From: Pasteurellaceae bacterium
GTDB taxonomy: Bacteria > Pseudomonadota > Gammaproteobacteria > Enterobacterales > Pasteurellaceae
DNA length: 64,000 nt
Reading direction: 5' to 3'
NCBI GenBank assembly: GCA_030527795.1
Contig: JAUNAB010000008.1
Location: 40,433 to 104,432, forward strand
Shown: positions 18,446 through 27,967 of the stretch, piece after piece
Layout: each line of letters starts with the position of its first letter
How positions within the stretch are numbered: position 1 is the first letter of the stretch
Made by a program: the position numbers and the translations under genes
The notes under the pieces: generated by a model
Told to the model about the DNA's origin: nothing
Seen by the model: only the letters and a program-made list of their open reading frames with translations
Databases searched by the model: none

Positions 18446-21400
18446 TTAGAATCTATAGCCTAATTTAGCACTTACATATTGTTGGTGTTTAATTTCATTA
18501 CCTTTAATCTGCCCTATTGTTGTTTCAAAAGAAAATTTGTTGTAATTTATTCTCACACCAACATCATAGTACAACTCTTTATCTAAAGTTAAGTTTAAAA
18601 CTTCATTGTTAATATGAATACTTTTATCACGACTACTTAACACATGATTGTAATTGATTAATATAAAAGGAGCTACTTTCACACGTTCATTGATAGTAAA
18701 GTCTTTATCTATACTTACTCCTACTTCATATTTCCAATATGAAAGTCTATCAGTTTTGACATCCGCCTCATCTAATACATAATTAGCTTTGCTAATACTA
18801 TAATATTTAACACCTGCTGTTGGTTTAATATGTAAATTGTCAATATTTAAGTCATAACCAAAATTTGTACCTATCATGGCTAAATGTCTATGGTAACTTA
18901 GATCATCAATTTTATTTTGATTACGTCCATAAGTAAAATCAGTTAGATTAAACACATGATTATCAAATTTAGACTTCAAAAATACTGTGGCTGTATCCAA
19001 TTTAGTTTTACCACTTCCCAGTTCAAAATCATTACTTGACTGTGTTTTAGTTATAATCAACCCAATATTAAATTTTTTAGCATCACTTTGTACACCAATT
19101 TGCTCTAAGTTAGATTTCTGTTTAAATCCACGATAATTATTAGATATATGTTTAACATTTAAGTTATCATAATTTATCCAAACATTTTCATTACCAATTT
19201 TATTAACATTTCTGTCTAATTGACTAACAAGGTTTATCGTTCCCATTACGCTTGATAAAGCATTATTAGATAAATCACTTATCCATTCATTTTGAGTTAC
19301 ACTTTCATTTGATGATTCATCAATTGTAGAAGCTGTAGTATTTGTTTCTGTGGTTTTAGAAATATCGCTACTTACCGCTCCATTTTGTTCCTGAGCAAGT
19401 ATTTCTTCTTTTCCTACTGCATTTGATATAGTTCCTGTTGCTTGTTCATCTGTTGGTTCACTTGCATTACTACTTGCTTTATCGACTTTTACAATACCAT
19501 TATTTACCGAACCTGTTCCACTAATAGTTACAGTTTCTTTACTCATTAAAACTTTACAATCTGATTGGCTATATCCATCATCTATACAGTTTTGTAATAC
19601 ATCAGCTTGACTATATGGTTTACTTAAATTAACAAGGTAAGTTTTTAATTTTTCAATTTTAGTCTGATTAACTTTAATTTTACCATCTAAACTACTAATA
19701 TTTTGATTAATACTATTAATAAGTTTAGTAGATTCTGCTCGTTTATTAGCTTTATCTTTATCATCTATCACAACATTTTCGGCATTTTGTTCTGATTTTT
19801 TGATTGGATTATATAGTACATAATGATTGTTATCATTTTTCAATACATAACGGTAAGCACCTAAATTTGCATATTTATTAGCCAAGTTAAATGATGCTGC
19901 ATTTTTTATTTGGTTTCTATTGTTTAAATCTATCAAACTTGCACTTTGGATTACACTAGGCTCTTTCCCTAAATTCTCAATATTTACTAAGAAATCACCT
20001 ACAGCCACACCATTGACTATTAATTTATCATTTTTTCCCCTTGCAACATTCGTATAGAAATTAAACAAACCATTTCCTGTTAAATCTGTATCAATAGTAA
20101 AATGATTAAATCCTTTACCATTACTAATATCAATCACTCCATCATCTAATTTAACAGATCCAGCTTTACTGCTTCCTACCATTATTATTCTTGCATCTTT
20201 ACCTACATTAACTGTAGTATCTTTGTCTGCATTAATCTTACCTATTAAATAAACTTTCCCTACATTTAATATTGCTTTATTTTTTAGTTCAACATTACCA
20301 ATAGTTTGAACGGTTACAATGTAATTTGTGTTTAGATTTCCTTCTGTATTACAAGTTGTTTTGCCTGTATGATCTGAACGCTCACAATATGTGGCATCTT
20401 TTCTAAAACCTAAATCAATTTTACCGTTATCTTGTCCTACTAAATTACCTTGTAGAAGTTCAACTCCTTTTGTTACACTTAATATACCATTTCCTTTAGC
20501 TATAAAGTTATTTGCTTTAAACTCCCTGCTGATCCAATCATCTTCTAATACGACTTCCTTATTACTGAGTTTATCATAAGCATGAGGTGTTGGCGTGCCA
20601 GAAAAAACTAAACTGCCGTTATCTACAGTAAAATCACCATTTAAATTTGCACCACCATCTAGCAATAACACTTTATTACTTGCTGTTGGTGTAAAATTCA
20701 CATTCATTTTACTATTAATTAATCCATTTCCTTCTTTTTCACCAAAATAGCCACTAAATGCTGAATAAAGGCTTTGATTATTTTTTCTTTCTAATACGAT
20801 TTCAATCGCTTTATTTTTATTAGAACCTAAATATTCCCAATTAGCATCACTTTTTTGGTTGGTTGGAAAATAACTACTATATGAACCAGTCAAGGCAAAA
20901 TAGCTTAATTTACCATTATGTTTATATTCATAAAGAGCTAAATCATTTTTATTTGGTCGAGTATTCCATTTCATCAACTCTATATCATCTACAGTATATC
21001 TTCTTTCTCCAGTAACATTAATATTGGCTAGTTTTTTGGTTAAGTATTGATTTCTCTCTTTTAATAAAGCAATCGCTTTATTTTTATCACTACCTACAAA
21101 CTCCCATATACTGTCACTTGTACCATTTATTGGGAAATAATGTTTCACATTACCATTTTCTTTTAACAGGAAATAATCAGTTCTATGATTTTGATAAGGA
21201 TTGATATATTCATAAATTGTATAATTACCCCCTTTCACTCCCCATTTACCGATAGTGATTTCTTGTTTTTCATCTACTATAGGTATATTTTTCTCTTGAT
21301 AATGGTTCACAATCATGGCCCCATTATCTACATTTTGAATAGTTTCAAAGGTCAAATCATTACCATTGACATCCAAGCGCCCTCCATTTTTACCAAAATA

Positions 21401-22783
21401 AATTTTATTTGGATTTACTTGTTTGCCATCACCTAAAACAACTGTACCACGTCCGCTTACAATACCCACCTTATTAAAGGCTTGTTTTTCATTAGAACCA
21501 TTCTCATATTGTTGGTTAAAAATAACAATACCATCTCCTATACTTATATCCCCTTTATTTACACCAACACCATTAATAAGTAATGTTCCTTTACCAATTT
21601 TTGATAATCTGTCACCCTCAGGATTGTTAACAGCCCATTTCACTGTTTTACCATCAGCAACAGATATTCCTGCACCTAACCATGTAATACTGTTATTTTC
21701 ACCTTTCACAGTTGCATTATCTTGGAAGTATAATGCCCCAGCTCCTTGGTCAACATCATTTTTTAATACAAGATTGATATTATTTTTGAAATAAATAGTT
21801 TGCCCGTAATTTGAAGATGGTTTAGATTTGCTTGTATCATCTTTTTTAAGTTGACTGTTAGCAAGATTTATAGTTTCTTTGTTATTTCTTTGGATTAAGC
21901 TACCTTGGCTACCATCATCAGAAAAATAGACTAACCCTTTTAAGTCTATCGTTTTTTCATCTTCATCTTTTAAACTGTTTAGAAAATCTTTTTGAGCAAC
22001 TGCATAATAGTTAGCATTACCATTAAATCCCGTGTAGCTCATTAATGTTCCTGCAAATATCCATTTATGCTCAATGCTATCATAAACAAAAATTGGAGAA
22101 CCACTATCACCTGGTGTACCATAAGTTGCAAACAATCCTAATTTGTCAGCATATAAACTACTTTGAACACCTAATATTTGACCACTTTGATTTTTAATTG
22201 ATAAAGGTAGCCCACCGATACGATAACCATAAGCCCCATAGACTTTATTTACAGCCCCTTTTTCATCTCTTATTCCTTGAGTACCTGTACCTACACGAAT
22301 AAAATAACTGTATCTACTGTTATTGGCATAATTCACATTTTGATCACCCATTGCAATGGGTGCAACTTCCGTGACTAATTTATTTAAACGTGGATTATGA
22401 TAATCCATATTAGAGTTCTCATTTCTATCCACTAATTGATATGTGTAATCATTTTCGTCTTTGGTGGAACCATAACTTATACTGCCATATCCACTATTAT
22501 GTTTCACACTTACCACATATTGATCATCAACAAGTGTTGCTACAGTTAAATTTCTGTCTACTACACCTAAATCTAAAACAGGTGCATGTTTGAACATCAC
22601 ATCTTCTTTTTTACCATCCTTTGTTTTTACCGTTATGTCTCTTGCCCCTACTGTAAATTGACCTTTATTCTCAGAAAAATCACGATATGTTTGATAATCA
22701 ATGTCTGATCGCACAAGTGCAGCATTAGCACCAAAACTTAACAATATTATCGTTGTTAAAACGTTATATCTAAACTGTTTCAT
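18446..22783 (-). CDS. S6-family serine protease autotransporter (IgA protease/Hap-like)
   Basis: A 1,445-residue type V secreted protease. A signal peptide (residues 1-22, ending ANA) precedes an S6 chymotrypsin-like domain. The probable triad is His95 (VSVKHNSGYG), Asp127 (NMDYHNPRL) and Ser227 in GDSGSP (225-230). A long beta-helical passenger follows, with two copies of a roughly 55-residue module near residues 520-585 and 615-667. Then come a polar linker rich in Ser/Thr/Glu and a C-terminal beta-barrel of about 280 residues ending in aromatic F (AKLGYRF). GTTAAGGAGAATTT precedes ATG 22783. The locus is AT-rich compared with neighbours, suggesting acquisition. IgA1 cleavage is possible but unproven. 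Confidence 0.92.
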   Translation of the reverse strand: MKQFRYNVLTTIILLSFGANAALVRSDIDYQTYRDFSENKGQFTVGARDITVKTKDGKKEDVMFKHAPVLDLGVVDRNLTVATLVDDQYVVSVKHNSGYGSISYGSTKDENDYTYQLVDRNENSNMDYHNPRLNKLVTEVAPIAMGDQNVNYANNSRYSYFIRVGTGTQGIRDEKGAVNKVYGAYGYRIGGLPLSIKNQSGQILGVQSSLYADKLGLFATYGTPGDSGSPIFVYDSIEHKWIFAGTLMSYTGFNGNANYYAVAQKDFLNSLKDEDEKTIDLKGLVYFSDDGSQGSLIQRNNKETINLANSQLKKDDTSKSKPSSNYGQTIYFKNNINLVLKNDVDQGAGALYFQDNATVKGENNSITWLGAGISVADGKTVKWAVNNPEGDRLSKIGKGTLLINGVGVNKGDISIGDGIVIFNQQYENGSNEKQAFNKVGIVSGRGTVVLGDGKQVNPNKIYFGKNGGRLDVNGNDLTFETIQNVDNGAMIVNHYQEKNIPIVDEKQEITIGKWGVKGGNYTIYEYINPYQNHRTDYFLLKENGNVKHYFPINGTSDSIWEFVGSDKNKAIALLKERNQYLTKKLANINVTGERRYTVDDIELMKWNTRPNKNDLALYEYKHNGKLSYFALTGSYSSYFPTNQKSDANWEYLGSNKNKAIEIVLERKNNQSLYSAFSGYFGEKEGNGLINSKMNVNFTPTASNKVLLLDGGANLNGDFTVDNGSLVFSGTPTPHAYDKLSNKEVVLEDDWISREFKANNFIAKGNGILSVTKGVELLQGNLVGQDNGKIDLGFRKDATYCERSDHTGKTTCNTEGNLNTNYIVTVQTIGNVELKNKAILNVGKVYLIGKINADKDTTVNVGKDARIIMVGSSKAGSVKLDDGVIDISNGKGFNHFTIDTDLTGNGLFNFYTNVARGKNDKLIVNGVAVGDFLVNIENLGKEPSVIQSASLIDLNNRNQIKNAASFNLANKYANLGAYRYVLKNDNNHYVLYNPIKKSEQNAENVVIDDKDKANKRAESTKLINSINQNISSLDGKIKVNQTKIEKLKTYLVNLSKPYSQADVLQNCIDDGYSQSDCKVLMSKETVTISGTGSVNNGIVKVDKASSNASEPTDEQATGTISNAVGKEEILAQEQNGAVSSDISKTTETNTTASTIDESSNESVTQNEWISDLSNNALSSVMGTINLVSQLDRNVNKIGNENVWINYDNLNVKHISNNYRGFKQKSNLEQIGVQSDAKKFNIGLIITKTQSSNDFELGSGKTKLDTATVFLKSKFDNHVFNLTDFTYGRNQNKIDDLSYHRHLAMIGTNFGYDLNIDNLHIKPTAGVKYYSISKANYVLDEADVKTDRLSYWKYEVGVSIDKDFTINERVKVAPFILINYNHVLSSRDKSIHINNEVLNLTLDKELYYDVGVRINYNKFSFETTIGQIKGNEIKHQQYVSAKLGYRF

Positions 22784-23092
22784 AAAAATTCTCCTTAACT
22801 ATGATTCTAATATAAAAATCTCAATTCCTTTAAAAGTGGGGCATATATTCAGACTGTAGGGTAATGTGGGATAAGACTAAAAAAACAAATTCTAAAGTTT
22901 TCTATTTTTAAAATAGTGAATAATTAAATTAAATAACAAATGAACAACCTTCACTTATTAATTAACTAATAGAACCCACAGTAAAGACAGGATAAATTCT
23001 ATCAAATTAAAAAAGAAACACCTAGCTAAATTACAATATCCGAGAGTCTTATGAAATACCCAAATATAACAACATCCGTAAAGCTAACCCAT
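22784..23092. other. AT-rich upstream region of the autotransporter gene
   Basis: Roughly 310 bases with no convincing open frame on either strand. It must contain the leftward promoter of the autotransporter gene; AT-rich -10-like sequences are abundant, so I cannot pick one. No simple-sequence repeat of the kind used for phase variation is visible. Confidence 0.5.
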
Positions 23093-23139
23093 AAAAAACC
23101 GCGGTCAAAAATTCAATCGTTTTTTTGACCGCGGTTTTT
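23093..23139. terminator. Hairpin terminator from an inverted CCGCGGT pair
   Basis: AAAAACCGCGGTCAAAAATT and its inverted copy form a long stem with flanking A and T runs. It lies just beyond the 3' end of the degraded isochorismatase gene and would end leftward transcripts from recQ and that remnant. Confidence 0.75.
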
Positions 23140-23166
23140 GTTTCTCACTGAAAATCTTGTGCGAAA

Positions 23167-23576
23167 TTAAATAAAGGTTACAAAATGATTATCATATCCC
23201 CAAATGTCTTCATAATGATTAATCTTTTGTTCAACCGTCATATATTTCTAATAATTCGTTGTGGTCGCACCCTTTTGCATATATAACTTATAGCCTAAGC
23301 TGTACGCTTACTGAATGGTGGACTCTATGCAAAACGGTGTTTCAGCACCACAAATCTCAAGGTTTTGTATTTGATGTTGTGTTAACAATGCATTCAACTC
23401 GGTTTGATAAAATGCTTATCATTATGTTGAACGAAAATAATAGGTTTATTGGACTGATGATATTGATTAATACGTTGATTTATCAGCGAAATTAACTGGT
23501 CATAATGATAAATTTTTCCCGCAGCAAAACAAACCGCATTTTGCATATCAATAATTAATAGTGCATCTGCTAACAT
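23167..23576 (-). pseudogene. Degraded isochorismatase-family hydrolase
   Basis: ATG 23576 opens a frame with the family start ADALLIIDMQNAV and IIFVQHNDK, but it stops after 60 codons. Continuing in another frame, one reads FYQTELNALLTQ and then LEICGAETPFCIEST, the conserved catalytic-cysteine segment. A further in-frame TAA and a C-terminal remnant follow, ending at 23167. About 30 codons between HNDK and FYQTE are missing, so the gene has an internal deletion, a frameshift and a nonsense codon. It lies 12 bases downstream of recQ. Not functional. Confidence 0.8.
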
Positions 23577-23588
23577 AGATCTCTCCTT

Positions 23589-25508
23589 CTAACTTAATAT
23601 CAGCGTATTTTCTGAACGCTGTACAAGTGATTGATGTTGTTGAATAATTGCGATAAAAGGAGCACCGAATCGTTCCCATTTTTTCAATCCAACGCCATTA
23701 ATTTGTAACATTTCTACTTTACTGGTAGGCAGATAGCGTGCCATTTCTTGCAAAGTGGCATCACTGAACACAATGTAAGGTGGGATATTTTCACGATCAG
23801 CAATTTGCTTGCGTAAAAAACGTAGGCGTGCAAAGAGATCTTTATCAAAGGTTGCGGTTGACTGCGTTTGTGCGTGATAGGTAATGTGCGACAGGGCAGA
23901 TAAGCGTGGCGTGGCTAATTGCAATTCAACTTGCCCCAATAACACGGGGCGAGCACTACGTGTGAGTTGCAATATGCTCCCCACATCGCCCACCACTTGC
24001 CGAATCAGCCCTAAATGAACTAATTGCCGAATCACTGATTGCCAATATTCTTTGCTTTTCTCTTTGCCGATACCGTAAACGCTCAATTCATTATGTCCGT
24101 TATCGCGGATTTTTTGGTTATTCAATCCACGCAGTACCGCAATCACATATTGCACACCAAACCGCTGTTCAAGGCGGTAAATGGTTGACAAAATTTTCTG
24201 TGCGTCAATTAAACCGTTATATTTTTTCGGCGGATCTAAGCAAATATCACAGTTATTACAAGGTGTTTGCTGATTTTCGCCGAAATAATTCAATAACACT
24301 AAACGACGGCAAGTTTGGCTTTCGGCAAATTCGCCAATCGCTTCTAATTTATGTTGCTCAATTTGACGTTGTGCATTATCAGGCTTTTCAAGCAACATTT
24401 TTTGCAGCCACGCATAATCGGCAGGTTCATAAAATAAAACCGCTTCGGCAGGCAAATCATCACGCCCTGCACGTCCCGTTTCTTGATAATAGGCTTCAAT
24501 ACTTTTTGATAGATCAAAATGTGCCACAAAACGCACATTGGATTTATTAATGCCCATACCAAAGGCTATCGTTGCCACCACCACTTGAATGTTATCACGT
24601 TGAAAAGCACGCTGAACTTGTTCACGATCGCTCGCTTCCATTCCTGCGTGATAATAGGCTGCCGATACCCCACGTTTTTTTAAGGCTTCAGCGACACGCT
24701 CCACTTTGTTGCGACTATTGCAGTAAACAATACCGCTTTTTCCCTTTTGAGCCACCACAAAATTGCAAAGCTGATCCATTGGCTTAAATTTTTCAACAAG
24801 GGTGTAACGAATATTCGGGCGGTCAAAACTACCAATATAAATATAGGGTTGCACTAATTGCAGATTTTGCAAAATATCTTGGCGAGTAGTTTGATCCGCA
24901 GTCGCGGTCAACGCCATAATGGGAGCATTCGGAAAGCAGGCTTTTAAACCGCTTAGTTGGGTATATTCGGGACGAAAATCGTGTCCCCATTGTGAAATAC
25001 AATGGGCTTCATCAATGGCAATAAAACTCACATTGCAGTGCGTGATAAAATGGAAAAAACTGGTTGAGGTAATTTTCTCTGGTGACACATACAAGAGCTT
25101 CAACTCGCCCGTTATCGCCCGTTGCTGAACTTGCTGTTGCTGAGCAAAACTTTGCGTAGAATTGAGGTAATCCGCCGCAATGCCATTAGCCAGCAATTGA
25201 TCAACTTGGTCGTTCATCAAGGAAATGAGTGGCGAAATGACTAAAGTTAGCCCATCAAAACATAGGGCAGGAATTTGATAACAAAGGGATTTCCCATTTC
25301 CTGTCGCCATAATCACCAAGCTATCTTGCCCATTTAATGTGGCATCAATCACCTGTTGTTGACCATTGCGAAAACTCTGGTAGCCAAACACATCGCGTAA
25401 CACCGCCATACCGCGGTCAAAATTTGGCGCATTTTTTGCAGTTAACGGCAAATTTTCACTCACATTTTGATCCGCGGTTTGTTGGGGAAAATCCACAGTG
25501 TTGCTCAT
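23589..25508 (-). CDS. recQ: ATP-dependent DNA helicase RecQ
   Basis: 3'-5' superfamily 2 helicase for recombination and replication repair, 639 residues. Walker A is ATGNGKS at 68-74; most RecQ proteins have GGGKS, so the asparagine is a mild oddity. The DEAH box is at 166-169 within IDEAHCISQWGHDFRP. The RecQ zinc site shows as CRRLVLLNYFGE and CNNCDIC, and a C-terminal HRDC domain follows (LRKQIADRENIPPYIVFSD). There is an N-terminal extension of about 30 residues compared with E. coli. The start follows the cyaY stop directly, suggesting co-transcription. Confidence 0.97.
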   Translation of the reverse strand: MSNTVDFPQQTADQNVSENLPLTAKNAPNFDRGMAVLRDVFGYQSFRNGQQQVIDATLNGQDSLVIMATGNGKSLCYQIPALCFDGLTLVISPLISLMNDQVDQLLANGIAADYLNSTQSFAQQQQVQQRAITGELKLLYVSPEKITSTSFFHFITHCNVSFIAIDEAHCISQWGHDFRPEYTQLSGLKACFPNAPIMALTATADQTTRQDILQNLQLVQPYIYIGSFDRPNIRYTLVEKFKPMDQLCNFVVAQKGKSGIVYCNSRNKVERVAEALKKRGVSAAYYHAGMEASDREQVQRAFQRDNIQVVVATIAFGMGINKSNVRFVAHFDLSKSIEAYYQETGRAGRDDLPAEAVLFYEPADYAWLQKMLLEKPDNAQRQIEQHKLEAIGEFAESQTCRRLVLLNYFGENQQTPCNNCDICLDPPKKYNGLIDAQKILSTIYRLEQRFGVQYVIAVLRGLNNQKIRDNGHNELSVYGIGKEKSKEYWQSVIRQLVHLGLIRQVVGDVGSILQLTRSARPVLLGQVELQLATPRLSALSHITYHAQTQSTATFDKDLFARLRFLRKQIADRENIPPYIVFSDATLQEMARYLPTSKVEMLQINGVGLKKWERFGAPFIAIIQQHQSLVQRSENTLILS

Positions 25509-25817
25509 TTACACAAAATGCACCTGTTCACCATAAGCCGCACAGGCTTGTTGTAAACTATCCCAGAAACGCAACCCATCGCTAGCGACCCAATCGCCCT
25601 GTTCATAAGCAAAATGAAATCCGCCCAAACGGCTTGCTAGCCACAGTTCCAATAAGGCTTCTTGTTTATTGATAACGATTTGGCTACGATCAGCAAAGGT
25701 GATCGTAAACACCGCCCCTTGTCGTTCAAAATCCACATCACAATCTTGTTCTTCTAACTGTTCTTCAATGCTATCCCACACTTGCTCAACAATTTGATGA
25801 AATTCGGTTACATTCAT
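25509..25817 (-). CDS. cyaY: Frataxin homologue, iron-sulfur assembly regulator
   Basis: CyaY binds iron and modulates cysteine desulfurase IscS during Fe-S cluster assembly. At 102 residues it has the usual size. The acidic first helix (EFHQIVEQVWDSIEEQLEE) binds iron, and the beta-sheet has the conserved GGFHFAYEQGDWVAS segment. A GTG at 25820 is in frame, but ATG 25817 is six bases from GGAG and is the better start. It abuts recQ. Confidence 0.95.
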   Translation of the reverse strand: MNVTEFHQIVEQVWDSIEEQLEEQDCDVDFERQGAVFTITFADRSQIVINKQEALLELWLASRLGGFHFAYEQGDWVASDGLRFWDSLQQACAAYGEQVHFV

Positions 25818-25941
25818 CACGTTCTCCGCTCTGTCAAATTTGAAAATAAAGATAAGATTATAGAGATTTTCCGATTATTTAGGTAGAGCTAAAACGTAAT
25901 TTCTCTATGTTATTGCGATAGTAATTTGCCCATTCTGCAAT

Positions 25942-25975
25942 AAAAAACCGCGGAAAATTTTGACCGCGGTTTTTA
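25942..25975. terminator. Terminator from an inverted CCGCGG pair
   Basis: AAAACCGCGGAAAATTTTGACCGCGGTTTT folds into a short, strong hairpin with T-rich flanks, just downstream of the ndk stop. It would end the pepB-ndk transcript and separate it from cyaY-recQ. Confidence 0.75.
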
Positions 25976-25998
25976 TTGCTATCAGAATTTGTCGCTAA

Positions 25999-26421
25999 TT
26001 ATCGCGGGCAAATTTCTGAATCAGCAAAAAAGTACGCAATTTCACGTTTTGCACTGTCAACGCTATCCGATCCGTGAACCGAATTTTCTCGTTGGCTTAA
26101 CGCAAATTCCTTACGAATAGTCCCCTGTTCTGCATTTTCAGGATTAGTTGCCCCGATTAAACGGCGATAATCTTGAATCGCATTGTCTTTTTCTAAGACC
26201 AACACAACTAAAGGACCTGATATCATATATTCCACTAATGGCTCAAAAAAAGGTTTGCCTTGATGTTCGGCATAAAACCCTTCGGCTTGAGCTTGTGTTA
26301 AATGCAACATTTTCATCGCATTCACTTGAAATCCTGCTTGCTCAAAACGTGCCAAAATAGCACCAATCAAATTGCGTTTTACCGCATCAGGTTTGATAAT
26401 TGAAAAGGTTTGTTGTAACAC
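25999..26421 (-). CDS. ndk: Nucleoside diphosphate kinase
   Basis: Transfers the gamma-phosphate from ATP to nucleoside diphosphates through a phosphohistidine. The 140 residues include the N-terminal [13 protein letters not shown] and the active-site histidine in NSVHGSDS. The start is GTG at 26421, with AGGAG about six bases upstream. An ATG two bases earlier is out of frame. The start lies next to the pepB stop, so the two genes are very likely translated from one message. Confidence 0.97.
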   Translation of the reverse strand: MLQQTFSIIKPDAVKRNLIGAILARFEQAGFQVNAMKMLHLTQAQAEGFYAEHQGKPFFEPLVEYMISGPLVVLVLEKDNAIQDYRRLIGATNPENAEQGTIRKEFALSQRENSVHGSDSVDSAKREIAYFFADSEICPR

Positions 26422-26422
26422 A

Positions 26423-27721
26423 TTAAGCTCCTTTTTGAATTAAAAAATTCGCGATAGTTTGCACGCCAATTCCCGTGGCACCCGTTGCCCACAACTCATT
26501 TGGCGTTTTACGGAATGTGGCAGATGCGTCAATATGCAACCAATTTTTCGCATAATCATTCACGAAGTAAGATAAAAATGCAGTTGCAGTACTTGCCCCA
26601 GCCGCCACAGCGATTGATGCAGTGTTAGAAATATCTGCAAAAGATGAGCTAATTTGTCCGCGATGTAATTCGGCAAAAGGTAAACGCCAAAAAGGTTCGT
26701 GTTCTTGATTAGCCGCGGTGAGAAACTCTGCGACTAACTGATCGTCCATAGAAAGTAAAGAATGGTAGTCATTGCCTACGGCAACTTTTGCCGCACCCGT
26801 TAAGGTCGCAGCATCAATAATCAATTGTGGTTTTTGCTTATCCGCATCAATTAACCCATCGGCTAACACTAAACGCCCTTCAGCATCGGTATTCATAATT
26901 TCTGCTCGCACGCCATTGCGGTATTCAATAATATCGCCCAATTTGAATGCACGGCTACTAATCATATTTTCGGCACAGCAAAGGTACAATTTTACACGCT
27001 GATTTAGACCGCGAGCAATCGCCAATCCCAACGCGCCCGTTAATAATGCCGCACCGCCCATATCAGAACGCATACTATCCATTCCTGAACTTGGCTTGAT
27101 ACTATAACCGCCACTGTCAAAGGTGATCCCTTTGCCAACTAAGCAAGCTAGCACAGGTGCATCCGGGTTACCTGTAGGATTGAAATCAAGTTGTAGCATT
27201 GCTGGCGAATGAGCTGAACCGCGTCCAACTGTCCAAATGCCCAGATAACCACGCTCACGCAATTCATCGCGTGCCACAATGTGATAACTGACAGCATTTT
27301 TTAATTGTTTTTGTTCAGCTTGTGCCACAATAAAACCTGCAGCACGATGAGCTAATTCTTCAGGCGTAATCACTTCCGCAGGTAAATTGATGATCTCACG
27401 CACGAATTTGCCACAACCAATTCGTGCCGATAATTCAGACTGATCTTGCGGATTAAGTTGTGCAAAATCTACGTTGAAATCTTGTTTCGCACTATAAAAC
27501 CCTTGATAAAAAGCCCAACTGGTTGCTAAATCCCAATTTTCGCCCACCAATTTAGCCTGATGAATACCCTGACCGCGTAATTTACGTGCCACTTTTTGCA
27601 CAACATTTAAATCTGAATGATCTTGTTTTAAATGAATAACCGCTTGTTCATCGTTAAAAGAAAGTATCGCATTTTTTCCCCAACTTTCTGAAGCAGGTTG
27701 AGTTGATATCATCACTTGCAT
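26423..27721 (-). CDS. pepB: Peptidase B, M17 leucyl aminopeptidase family
   Basis: Cytoplasmic two-metal aminopeptidase, 432 residues, of the PepB branch (shorter than PepA). The metal-binding and catalytic signature [14 protein letters not shown] is intact, as is the lysine/aspartate region [18 protein letters not shown] -10-like TATAGT lies about 45 bases upstream on the minus strand (27764-27769). It is paired with ndk, an association also known in H. influenzae. Likely role: final degradation of peptides. Confidence 0.95.
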   Translation of the reverse strand: MQVMISTQPASESWGKNAILSFNDEQAVIHLKQDHSDLNVVQKVARKLRGQGIHQAKLVGENWDLATSWAFYQGFYSAKQDFNVDFAQLNPQDQSELSARIGCGKFVREIINLPAEVITPEELAHRAAGFIVAQAEQKQLKNAVSYHIVARDELRERGYLGIWTVGRGSAHSPAMLQLDFNPTGNPDAPVLACLVGKGITFDSGGYSIKPSSGMDSMRSDMGGAALLTGALGLAIARGLNQRVKLYLCCAENMISSRAFKLGDIIEYRNGVRAEIMNTDAEGRLVLADGLIDADKQKPQLIIDAATLTGAAKVAVGNDYHSLLSMDDQLVAEFLTAANQEHEPFWRLPFAELHRGQISSSFADISNTASIAVAAGASTATAFLSYFVNDYAKNWLHIDASATFRKTPNELWATGATGIGVQTIANFLIQKGA

Positions 27722-27819
27722 AGCTAAAAACCCTTATAAATAACAGAAATTTAATGTATTCACACTATACCACTTTGCATACAAGCTGCCTAGCGCAATT
27801 CCAAACAATCCCTTTGGTT

Positions 27820-27841
27820 AACGTGACTCAGATCACAGTTT
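27820..27841 (+). promoter_or_regulatory. Probable CRP binding site upstream of pckA
   Basis: AACGTGACTCAGATCACAGT matches the CRP consensus TGTGA-N6-TCACA with one deviation (CGTGA). It is centred about 90 bases upstream of a TATAAT -10 box at 27919-27924. Gluconeogenic pckA is a plausible CRP target. It also lies about 100 bases upstream of the divergent pepB. Confidence 0.65.
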
Positions 27842-27967
27842 CATTTATTTCCTCAACAGAACATTATATTCCACTTAGATTTTTGATCTAGTTAACATTT
27901 TTTTAAGTCGTCTTTCCCTATAATTCACAACAGTTATTTTTCAATATTCAACTTAATGAGGCATACT

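Noticed and set aside
23093..23139. CCGCGGT inverted pairs as REP/MITE mobile repeats
   Set aside because: Single copies also occur inside genes in frame as LTAV codons and the flanks match known uptake sequence context, so uptake motifs plus terminators explain them better.
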